Source: Dermatophagoides farinae (taxonomy: Eukaryota > Arthropoda > Arachnida > Sarcoptiformes > Pyroglyphidae). Taken from it: a stretch of DNA of 64,000 nt. The position numbers and the translations under genes are program-made. Positions 1 through 9,620 of the stretch are shown in pieces. Location: positions 3,186,001 through 3,250,000 of the forward strand of contig NC_134680.1 of the NCBI RefSeq assembly GCF_024713945.1. The letters run 5' to 3'. The notes below the pieces were generated by a model. It was not told the origin of the DNA, did no database searches, and saw only the letters and a list, made by a program, of their open reading frames with translations. The first letter of the stretch is position 1, and every line of letters starts with the position of its first letter.

Positions 1-1546
1 AAACTCCAAAATCAATCTATACGTGGTATTTTTGTCGAATTTGAATCCGAACAGATTGCATCGAGCGTCTATAAACGCATCAAACGCCGTTCAAATATGT
101 CCAAACGTCGAATAGGTAGTCCAAATCTAATGGATCACATTGAAACGGATCTGACTCGACTCATTCATGACCGATGTCATTATCCGGCACCCAGACCGGA
201 TGATATCAATTGGAGAAATCTTGGCGTTGAAACGAAACGAAAATGGGCATGGAAATGTCTTTGTACATTCATCTTATTCATAATATTTTTTTTCCTTTCG
301 ACACCAACTTATGTATTTAAATTATTGGATCTTTATGCTTTAAAGCATTTACATGATCAGAATATCCTAGGACCAATATCACTTTTAGTCGACTATTTAA
401 ATCCAATGCTCATGGTCATGTTGGTATCATCGATGCCAACTATCGTACAACATGTTCTTGAAATGATACCATATCAAACCATTTCTGGTCTGAATTATGC
501 CATCATGACACATCTTTATTCATTTATGGTCCTTACAATCATCATATTACCTTCGGCAGGATTTTTAACGTAAAAATATTTTCTAATTTTTTTTTTGCTT
601 TGAACAACTGATTTAACAATTTCATATTTTTTTCAAAAACACTACACATAGGATGAACGCCATGTTGGACAGTATTTTTGGTGTGAATACAACGATCATA
701 AGTAATGTACCAGAGATAGAACAATCACATTCATCATCAAAATCATTTCATTGGCAATGTCTATTCCCTGTTGATAATGGAGCATTCTTTCTGATCTACA
801 TAATTCATGCAGCCATATTGGGCAATCTTATTGAATTGTTACGTATAACAGATGCTTATATCTATATGTTCTACTATTTGGTATTCATACGTTCACCTGC
901 CGAATATAAAACGGCTCGTATGATGGTTTCACAAGAATTTCCATTAGGCGTTTTCTATTCACAATTTCTACTCATATTTACAATGACCATTATATTTAGT
1001 TTTGCATCACCATTGATCGTTCCTTGTGGCCTAGCATACATGACCGGAAAACATTTGGTTGATCGTTACAACATTTATCATGTTTATGTTCCGACAAAAA
1101 TTAATTCACAAATTCATTTAACGGCCATAAATTATGTACATATTGGTCTGGTGTTGATGATTTTACAGCTATTCTCGGTGATGTTGATCAAAACAGAATA
1201 TTCACTTGTATCACGTTATATACTATTCGTATTCATCTGTGCATTAATATTTTCATTGATACGATGTTTCTGTCCAGGTTTTCTCGATAGACGTCGTCAA
1301 CCGAAACGTGAACTTGGTGAACAACAAACAGCTATTGAAATCTCTCGACAACAACAACAACAACAACAACGAACATCAACATTATCATTATCATCGAAAT
1401 CGAAATCATTACATCAGAAACAACATTCAAAAGATGAAATTTGTATCTGTTCTTATACATGGCCAGTGTTTGTCAATTTACTTCGGAATAAATTTTTTTC
1501 TTCTTTCTCTTCATCATCTTCTAAGCCCTTAAAATCTAAGGAATGA
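1..1546 (+). CDS. TMEM63/CSC1-like osmosensitive cation channel (5' partial)
   Basis: C-terminal 487 residues of an OSCA/TMEM63-family mechanosensitive, calcium-permeable channel; the start lies before the window. Exons are 1-569 and 652-1546, and the GT-AG junction keeps the frame. The reading frame is open from base 1, where GIFVEFESEQIA fits the cytosolic RNA-recognition-like region. Family features follow: PDDINWRNLG before the first membrane segment, FFFLSTPTYV, PVDNGAFFLIYII, then FASPLIVPCGLAYM and KHLVDRYNIY near the last helices. At least seven hydrophobic segments are visible. The tail after the last helix (about 80 residues) is hydrophilic with a poly-Gln run and poly-Ser, probably cytosolic and disordered. 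An AATAAA-like signal lies just after the stop. Family assignment is firm; which TMEM63 paralogue is not. Confidence 0.85.
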
Positions 1547-1750
1547 TAATTGAATAAAAAGAAAAATTTTTTAATTCGAATTTTTTTCCATACGTTGTTA
1601 ATGAATGGTAACCACCGTGTGTTTGTGTGTGCGTGCGTTGTCCTCTCTCATCTCATTCATTTGATGTTGAACCATTGTTTTCAATTTGAAATTGTGCCAT
1701 CAATTTTATTCATAATATTTTGATTTATATTGTACATTCATTACACAAAA

Positions 1751-4399
1751 ATGGATGTTACAAATTCATCGAATATGGTATCAGCGTCATTGGAACAACC
1801 TCGTAGAAGTAGTCGATTGCAGAAATTAAAATCACCCTTAAAACGAAAAATAATTCATTTGAAACATATTGATACAAGCGATGATGATGATGATGATGAC
1901 GAAATGAAGTTTGAAAACAATGACTTTTCATCTTTAAATCGAAGCCAATCGTTTGACATGTCCGATATTTCATTCGGTAATCAATCTTTTCAAAGTCAAA
2001 TATCTTTTTCACAGCTAACACAAAACTCGCTACAATTGGGTCAATTTACCTATCTGAATTTATCACCACCATCATCATTAGTTTCGAATATCATTATTGA
2101 CCATTTTTATAATGATGTCGATTTGGATAAAATCAATGAATTATTTTTCATTTCAATACAAAACATTCGAAACAAGCATGAACTATTGATCAATACGGTC
2201 GGTTCATCATTGGATTATTTGCGACATCCACAGCCCAAAATTGTCGATTTTCTTTGCGATTTTCTTAATTTATATTCAAAACTATCATTCGATGAAAGTT
2301 TAGATTCTAGCACTGAAATCGCTCATCAATATTGTCATGTTGTTGAACAAGTATTCGATAAACTTGATCGTTCACGAATGAATTGGACAAGAATGAATTT
2401 ACTCAATTTGTTTAAATCAGATTCAAGAGTTAACATTTCAACAGTCATTTCCAATAATGATCATAGCTATCTATTTGATTTAATTGAATTCATTAACGAT
2501 TGTTTTGGCAGCGTTCAACATCAATTAATAACAACAGTAAAGACTGAGAAAAAAGCTAAGAAAAATTACAGAAATCAAAGATTAAATGCTATCAATGTTT
2601 CTGTACGATTATTTAAAATTATCATCGAATTTTTGGCCATTGATTTTGAAAGATTCTTACATGCTTCTTTTGATTTTCATAACGATATCCAAGGCCAAGA
2701 TCGTCCGTTATTGGTTCGAATGTTATGGTCAAATAATAAATATCCGGAATACATGTCCAGCATAGTTAGATATTTCCTATTCCTAGTGGCTAAATCCTTT
2801 CGAACATTTGCTAAAATCAATACATCAATTCAAACATCGATCGATCAGTTACGACAATCGAATACTTTCATTCAATCAATCAATAAAATGTTGTTCATAA
2901 TAGCCGAATCATTGCGTATGGGTTCGGGTAATGTACGACCATATTTATCTGTAACATCTAACCGTAATCTTGTTGCTGCCGATCTTTGGTGTCAAATCGA
3001 ACGATGCAAATTGAATGAAGATTTTACTATCTTACGATTTTTGTCCAAAGAATTCCGGTCGCTACCATGGTTTAATGTTCAATTTATACTGCAAATAATG
3101 AACCATTTGTTTGCCGATCTCAAGCATACGCTGCCAATGATACTCGGTCAGAATAATGGTAATCGACTTCGAAAGACACGTATCACATTACGGCTACTTG
3201 TAACTGCATTTCTAACCGGCGATCTAGATGAATTTCGAGTCACACATTTTAGAATGATGCAACGTAAACGAATTGGTTCATATCAGGATGAAATCCGAGA
3301 AAAAATTGAACGATTTAAAGATGTAATAAAATCATCATTCATTGATCACGATGAAAATGATGCGGGTGATAATCAGCTATCATATCAAATGTAAGTAGCT
3401 TTGTGTGTATATGTATGGGTTGTAAAACTTTAAAAAAAATTTTAAATTTCTTTATTATGCTTAAAAATCTAAGGTATCTAACACGTAAAACTAGCTATGG
3501 CGGTAATGCCTTACACATGGCTTGTCGGCAGAATGATACGGATGCTATTGAAAAATTTTTCGATCAAACACAACCAAATCAACAGGATCGTAATGGCCAT
3601 ACACCAATGATTGATTGTATCCGTTATAAACATTACAAATGTCTCCAAACATTAATTGATATAAGTAATCGTTCGAATAATCCATTAAATTATGAGATAG
3701 CTGTAGCGAAAGAAAATGGCTATACAGCCTTACATTATGCCATAATTCAGCGGTAATAGAGAATCGATTCGATTATTATTGGAAAATGGTGGCCGTCATC
3801 TGCTATACATTGAATCAAAAGATGGTTATTCACCCGAAACAATGATCAACTGTATCATCGACCAACAATCGAATGACAATGAAATGAATGAAAATTTAAG
3901 TGAATTTATTTCGAAAATCGAATCGAAAAAAATGTCTAATCATCTGCCATTGTTTGAGGAATTATCTCGAAATTTCCAAATGGATCTTGATCAATTATTA
4001 TCCTATTATTGTGATATGATAACAATCTTATTCGATTGTTATCTTCAAACAATTCGTATTCATCAATTCAATTTCGATGATATTTTTATTGATCAACAAG
4101 CTGATTATGACAAATGTTTTGTCAAACAAAGTCTTTGTCTACGATTATCGCATGAATATCAACGAATATTTCGACGAAATCCATCCGAATTGGAATTAGA
4201 TATGCTTATTGATGATTTAAAAATCATTGGACGATTTCGTTACTATTTGGAACAATTTATGAATCAATTGAAACAAGAACAAAATCTTCAAGATATCAAG
4301 ATTGATCTAAGAATTAAATTTCAATCATTACAATCATCAATGAATTTGATTCAAACAAAATTGGGTGATTTTCTTGTGGAAAAACTTTATTCATGTTAA
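1751..4399 (+). CDS. Ankyrin-repeat nuclear-type protein (SLF1-like at best), with an apparent 1-base frameshift
   Basis: Exon 1 is 1751-3390 (ATG gives MDVTNSS), the 83-base intron ends at 3473, and exon 2 continues from 3474. Residues 1-50 are basic (RRSSRLQKLKSPLKRK) then poly-Asp, like a nuclear protein. Residues 50-545 are helical without a domain I recognise. Ankyrin repeats start in exon 2 (GGNALHMACRQNDTDAIEKFF, NGHTPMIDCIRYKHYKCLQTLI) and a third begins NGYTALHYAII. In the last repeat the frame stops at 3754, but the continuation GNRESIRLLLENGG lies one base later, so there is one extra base near 3751. No intron can explain this. The downstream frame runs 215 more residues to 4399, ending in a helical region I do not recognise. 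An ankyrin block late in a large nuclear-type protein recalls SLF1/ANKRD32, but no BRCT domain is seen, so I leave the symbol empty. Confidence 0.7.
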
Positions 4400-4598
4400 A
4401 ATGAAATGAAAACATAAACAACATATATAAAATCAATGATTTTTTAATAATTTAATTATCTAATGTACATATTTTTTTTTTGGTATAAAAACTTTGTTTT
4501 TTCCATTCATGTTGAATAAAGAAATATTTGAAAGAGAAAAAAAATTTGTATTCTGAGTTTTGAAATTGAATTGTTTTTTGTTTGCCTCTATTCTAAAA

Positions 4599-5280
4599 AT
4601 GACCACTAGATCAATGACTACGGCACAGAAATATAAGCTAACAAATCCATATTATGGGGGATATCGTTGCCGCATAAGTAGCGATTGTAATGATGATGAT
4701 AATAATGATGAAATCGGTGATCGTGTTGATCAACTAGCATATATTATATTACAAAGTTCACGTACAATAAATCGTTTATCATCGATTCATGGTGAAAGAA
4801 TTATCGATCGTTTCATTTGTCAACCACCAGCTGTTGAGAAACGGATTCGTAAAGTGTCCTATCCAAATCCGGTGACCAATTTGATCAATTCGAATGAAAC
4901 TTGTTCGGCTATATTTCAGGCTAATCATATGAATCCAAATCAACAAGACCAACAACAACAAAAACAGAAACATCCAGCATCTGTTATAACGTTAGAAAAT
5001 GCATCCAAATTTGATATAACGAAAAACCATAGAACAAATGCAAATGATAATGTTGATAATGATAATATTCTATTCATACGAAATGAAAACTGTATTCAAC
5101 AACAACAGGAACCAAATGAAAAGAAATTAACTCGTTCATTGGTGAATATGTCATCCATTTCCTATTTGTTCAAATGGGGTTGGTAGCGGTGGTCAATCCT
5201 CATCATCGATAATTAGTGGTCATCGTCGTCGATTACAAATTGATTTGGATACGACAACATTTTTTACATTTACAAATTAA
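4599..5280 (+). CDS. Unrecognised protein, apparent 1-base frameshift near the 3' end
   Basis: The ATG at 4599 opens a frame of 195 residues (MTTRSMTTAQKYKLTN...) that stops at 5186. Just before the stop the coding signal moves to another frame: from about 5170 a frame reading SNGVGSGGQSSSS then GHRRRLQIDLDTTTFFTF runs to a TAA at 5278-5280, followed by A-rich DNA and AATAAA. One extra base in the T run near 5168-5170 would join them, so the gene probably ends at 5280. The product would be about 225 residues, hydrophilic, with an N-terminal basic and Tyr-rich patch, an acidic Asp/Asn stretch near residue 30 and Gln runs in the middle. There is no signal peptide or membrane segment. I do not recognise the family. 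Confidence 0.6.
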
Positions 5281-5619
5281 ATTTGAAAATAAAAAAAGAA
5301 AATCTTTTTTTTCGTGTTTCTAAATTGAATTCTTAAATTAAATTTTAAAGCAATTACATTGTTAATGAATGAATACACTCACAGCGAATGGGATAAAATA
5401 AAACGGTCCAAGTGGCGCCTTTATTTGTTCGATTTGTGTATGCAGTTTTACGTGTGTTTGTGTGATTGTAGAAAAGTGATTGCATTTGTAATACTAGTCA
5501 TTTTTTTCGAGTGAAAGTTTCTTATTGTTTGTTAATTTTTTTTTGTTTTTTTTTCAAAACTTTGAAAAAACCAGATTATTAAAAAATCATTATTTTGCTT
5601 TTTCATCAAAAAATTAATC
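5281..5619. other. Intergenic spacer
   Basis: A 339-base gap between two plus-strand genes. It holds the probable poly(A) signal of the upstream gene, then T-rich tracts and presumably the 5' untranslated region of the next gene. I see no further coding sequence or structured element. Confidence 0.5.
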
Positions 5620-6408
5620 ATGTCTCAATCAAATTTTGTCAATTTTAAACGAAAACAATTGATTGCTATCGAAATTAATTGGCGTGCCGATCCATCATTG
5701 AAAGTACAAGATTTTCATGATAAATGGTTGAAAAAATTTGGCAACACTGAAGTTATTGACCGTAATTTGGCTGTAAATTTTCTACAAAAATTAAATACTG
5801 GTGAATATGATGATGCAATGAATGTTCCGTTGGAACAAATAACACCAAAACCGATACAAGCCAGTAATGATGCAATGAATGGTGACGATGATGAAACTAA
5901 TGGTGGTAATGATGCATTATCGGAAAATGTAGCTACGGCTGCAAATGATGAAAAAGAAGTAAAAATTACCAAACGTAAAAATCAAAAAATGGCTGTTGGT
6001 AAAACACAAAAGGCTGCAGTGTTAAAAGCTGTAAAAGAATCGAATGAAAAAGTTGAAGAGGCTCAACAACCACAATTACAAGAAAAATCGAACAAACGAC
6101 CTAAACGTAATAATGCTATTGTTGAACATGATGAAACCGAAACAGCTTCTACTTCCGTTAATGAACAACCGGAACAACAACAACAATCATCAAACGCAAA
6201 AGGTCTGAGACGTTTACGAAAAGAAGCGAAAAATAGCGCCGTTGATGTAATTGTTGCTGGTGATACACAGACTGAAAATCGTAAACTTCGTGGTAAAAAA
6301 AAGCAACAACAACAGGAAGCTGAAGTAGTTGCCCAAGATGAAGAAGAAATAGTCAAAGAGCCGGCTGTAGCTCGTCGTGGTCGTCCACCACGTAAACCAC
6401 GAAATTGA
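5620..6408 (+). CDS. Basic nuclear-type protein with C-terminal AT-hook-like motif
   Basis: Single-exon gene of 262 residues. The first 65 residues look folded and helical (KRKQLIAIEINWRADPSL, DFHDKWLKKFG, LAVNFLQKL). The rest is low-complexity and alternates acidic stretches with Lys-rich ones (TKRKNQKMAVGKTQKAAVLK, SNKRPKRNN, LRRLRKEAK). It ends in RRGRPPRKPRN, an AT-hook-like minor-groove binding motif with the R-G-R-P core. Composition suggests a chromatin-associated protein in the nucleus. I do not recognise the N-terminal domain. The ATG follows a T-rich untranslated leader, and no upstream in-frame start is needed. Confidence 0.75.
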   Translation: MSQSNFVNFKRKQLIAIEINWRADPSLKVQDFHDKWLKKFGNTEVIDRNLAVNFLQKLNTGEYDDAMNVPLEQITPKPIQASNDAMNGDDDETNGGNDALSENVATAANDEKEVKITKRKNQKMAVGKTQKAAVLKAVKESNEKVEEAQQPQLQEKSNKRPKRNNAIVEHDETETASTSVNEQPEQQQQSSNAKGLRRLRKEAKNSAVDVIVAGDTQTENRKLRGKKKQQQQEAEVVAQDEEEIVKEPAVARRGRPPRKPRN

Positions 6409-6949
6409 ATCAAACTTTTTGTACTTTCCTTTTTTTTGGAACAAAACTTATTTCCGATTCATATAATACACACAAACACGCACACACACACACACACATC
6501 AACGCCACTTTTTGTGTTCACTTTATATCGATAGTCATGATGCCATTTTTGACAATATGAGGAAAAAACACCCATTCATTACCTAAACATATAATCAAAT
6601 AAACAAATTGTTTCAACAACAACTAACACACACACACACACAAACATTACATTGAATTTAACATTTGAATACAAGTTTTAAATTAAGATTTTTCTTTTTA
6701 TTATTATAATAATAATTAAACTTTAATCCTTTTTTCCTTAAATAAAAAAAAACCAATATTTTTTTATGTTAAAGCATTGCGCTATGTTATTGTTCCAGGA
6801 ACAACAACAACAACAAAAAATTGATGCGGCTTACGCGCGTGAGTAATCCAAAAAACATTTCGTCTATATCAGTTGTTATTGTTATTAGAGAATTTATTCA
6901 TATGGATATTTTTTTTTGAGTTTATTAGTTAATAAACTGATCAAAAACA
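6409..6949. other. Intergenic spacer with CA tracts
   Basis: 541 bases holding two short (CA)n runs near 6479-6499 and 6626-6641, an A-rich stretch with AATAAA-type signals around 6595-6605 and 6740, and a (CAA)n run near 6802. Probably the 3' untranslated region of the AT-hook gene and the promoter of the helix-turn-helix gene. No coding signal was seen. Confidence 0.5.
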
Positions 6950-8188
6950 ATGTCACATCGGATGAAATATACGTTGAAACAGAAAATATCCATATTGAAT
7001 GAATATGATCACGGTAAAGCAACAAAACGTATTGCTGAAGAATATCAGATGCCAATTTCAACGGTTTTATATTTTATAAGAAATCGTTCAAGATTTGAAT
7101 TTGAAATTACTGAAAGTCAAGATGATGATAATGGTATGGATTATCGATTAAATTTATCCAATAAACAACAACATGATAAACGAATTCATCGTATAATACA
7201 ACGAAAAAATGATTCATCGAACGATCATCAACATTCATTGAAACGTAAACGATTGACTAAATTATTGAAATCAGAATCGGCAAGTTCGAGTGATGATAAT
7301 GATAATGATGATGATCAACAACAAAAACGACAGAGCCAATCTTCAATACAACAGATAAGAATACGAAAAATTCCATATGAAATGAAATTGAAGATAATTA
7401 AAGCATGGGAAAATCGTGATCAAATTACCGGCTGCATTGATAATGGTGGTGGTGGTGTGGGCTGGTCAATGCGTAAAATTGCCGAACGTTTTGGTGTTTC
7501 TTCACGTAGTGTTAGCCGTTGTATTGCTAAAAGAAATGATTTGAAATTATCAATGTCATCATTGAACACTGATACCGCCGGTGGTGGTAGTGGTAGTAAT
7601 AATCATAATTCTGATGAATATCGTAATCACCATATTGATGATGAATTTGACATCATTGAAGATGATGACGATGAAGATACTGATTCAATAGCGATTCAAC
7701 CAAATGCTAGTGGCACCATTGATCATCATTCCAACATTGATGATTCAATTGATCAGCGACCTCATTCTTCTTCTCTTAATTTCTCTATGATGATTCCAAA
7801 TTCGAATCCTGAGATTATGTTTGAAAATAAAGCTCAAACTGAAGTGGTCAACAGACAATCTATAGTTTCGAATCTAATATCACTACCAGAATGGATTGAT
7901 TCAGGTAGTAATAATGGTTATCATTCATTGGATGAAGAACTTGTCATTTCGATTAATGAAATTTTCGATCATCTTAAACATATCCGTATCATTTCTAAAC
8001 GGCTATCATCACCATTAAATTCATATGCTTTAGAATTTACGGAAACAATGTTGAATACTGCTAATAATTATGTTGATCGTCTTTTTCGTTCAGACAAATC
8101 GAATAATAATTGTAATGAAAACGGTAGTATCGATTCCAATGATAATCATCGATCGAAAAGATCTATTTCATTGGATTCGAATTCGTAA
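6950..8188 (+). CDS. Psq/CENP-B-type helix-turn-helix protein 1
   Basis: 412 residues in one exon. Residues 5-50 (MKYTLKQKISILNEYDHG then ATKRIAEEYQMPISTVLYFI) form a Pipsqueak/CENP-B-N type helix-turn-helix as found in pogo/Tigger transposases and the proteins derived from them. A second such domain lies near residues 140-195: IPYEMKLKIIKAWENR, then MRKIAERFGVSSRSVSRCI. The linkers are Asp-, Asn-, His- and Ser-rich. The C-terminal region has one helical block (LVISINEIFDHLKHIRIISK). No DDE transposase domain is present, so this is likely a host DNA-binding protein. A similar gene follows in tandem 321 bases downstream. The target is unknown. Confidence 0.75.
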   Translation: MSHRMKYTLKQKISILNEYDHGKATKRIAEEYQMPISTVLYFIRNRSRFEFEITESQDDDNGMDYRLNLSNKQQHDKRIHRIIQRKNDSSNDHQHSLKRKRLTKLLKSESASSSDDNDNDDDQQQKRQSQSSIQQIRIRKIPYEMKLKIIKAWENRDQITGCIDNGGGGVGWSMRKIAERFGVSSRSVSRCIAKRNDLKLSMSSLNTDTAGGGSGSNNHNSDEYRNHHIDDEFDIIEDDDDEDTDSIAIQPNASGTIDHHSNIDDSIDQRPHSSSLNFSMMIPNSNPEIMFENKAQTEVVNRQSIVSNLISLPEWIDSGSNNGYHSLDEELVISINEIFDHLKHIRIISKRLSSPLNSYALEFTETMLNTANNYVDRLFRSDKSNNNCNENGSIDSNDNHRSKRSISLDSNS

Positions 8189-8509
8189 TATTAGAATGTT
8201 TTCAAATTTTTTCTTATCTAGAGAATTTTGATTAGGCGTGTGCAATGTTTATTTAGACATTTTTTTTCTGATCATTTGATTATTTGGCAATAAATTTTTT
8301 TTTTTTGAAAAAAATTTCACCGTTACATTAGTTCTATATAGCAAGGGAATACGAATCTAAACAGTATGATTTTTTCATTGAATTGAGCAAACTATTCTGG
8401 TAATGTTTTTGGGAAATTCCATTCGAACAGAAAACAATCCAATGTTCCAGGAAATCGATTAACACTGTCGTTTTTCGTTGTTGTTATTGTCATTAACTCA
8501 ATTTCAAAG
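8189..8509. other. Spacer between tandem helix-turn-helix genes
   Basis: 321 bases. A poly(T)/AATAAA stretch near 8290 is probably the 3' end of the upstream gene. The part after 8340 is less biased and is probably leader or promoter of the next gene. Nothing coding is visible. Confidence 0.4.
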
Positions 8510-9335
8510 ATGGGACGTGCCAAAACTATACGTTTGGATGTTAAATTAAAATTACTTCGTGATCATCAAAATGGTGATACGGCCGTCATTCTTGCAGAGC
8601 GATATTCAATGCATCCAAATACAGTGATGCGTATCATCAAAAATAAAATTCAATATGAATCATTGTTGAAGAAATCTTTATCGTCTGAACATGATGATAA
8701 CCATGGCCAAAATATTCTACCTGAAATGATACAAAAAGATGTGGAACAAAAACCAGAAATTATGGATAATCAAACATACCCGGTAATATTTCCAACTAGC
8801 TCTGACCAATCTGAATTACATCAACCAAAACGTAAACGTAGGAAGTTGTTGAAATCCAATGATTTAAATCTTAAAGAATCAATGGCTCAAAACGGGGAAA
8901 AATTGTCGTCCATATCTCGGCAAAAACAACAACGTTTTCAAGGTCGAAATGGACGTATATCATCTTGGAATTCGGCTAATGAAACACGACGAATTATGGC
9001 ATTCAAGCGATTTTTAGATTATGTTGATCGTATTGAAGAGATTGTTCTCACTCATGATCATGATTATAATCAAGCATTCCAGTTTACTCGAGATTTAAAT
9101 CAAGCATCATTACGATATCGATTTCTGCTTTATGAACTTGAAAAGAAGCAATTGATGCGACTTAATCAATGGCAATCATCATCAATTAACGGCCATGGAA
9201 AACGTATTAATAACAACGAAGATATTTCGAAAGAATTTTGGTATGCATAATGAATGTTTTTTATTTAAATTTTCAAACAAAATTCCTAATCATTTCAGCG
9301 AATTGATCCGTACGGGAATCGGTCGGGCATCCTAA
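8510..9335 (+). CDS. Psq/CENP-B-type helix-turn-helix protein 2 (tandem paralogue)
   Basis: The ATG at 8510 gives MGRAKTIRLDVKLKLLRDHQ, then TAVILAERYSMHPNTVMRII, one Psq/CENP-B-N type helix-turn-helix in the same place as in its upstream neighbour. Residues 155-225 form a helical block (FKRFLDYVDRIEEIVL..., LRYRFLLYELEKKQLM). The frame stops at 9250, but a consensus donor at 9241 and an acceptor at 9297-9298 define a 58-base intron of local size. Splicing would add 13 codons ending CELIRTGIGRAS and a stop at 9333-9335, giving 255 residues. I chose the spliced form; without it the protein is 246 residues. No transposase domain is present. Role inferred as DNA binding in the nucleus. Confidence 0.7.
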
Positions 9336-9620
9336 AGACAAAATATCATTTTACTCACTCGGAATTCTGGTTATCTAGTTTTATGTGAAAAATCGAAATT
9401 TTGATTTTTTATGAATAATAAAAATTTGTTTAAAATTAGAATTTTTTAAAAAATAATTAAAAAATAAAAAAATAAATTCACCATGTCCCGTTGTTTATGA
9501 ATGGTAATATCAAATTGTTCATTTTTTTTTTATTTCGAGTCTCAACGTAATATTGGCGCTTTTTCTTTGATTTTTGTTCGATGTTGAAAATTGTGAACAT
9601 ATCGACTTAATATATTTGCT

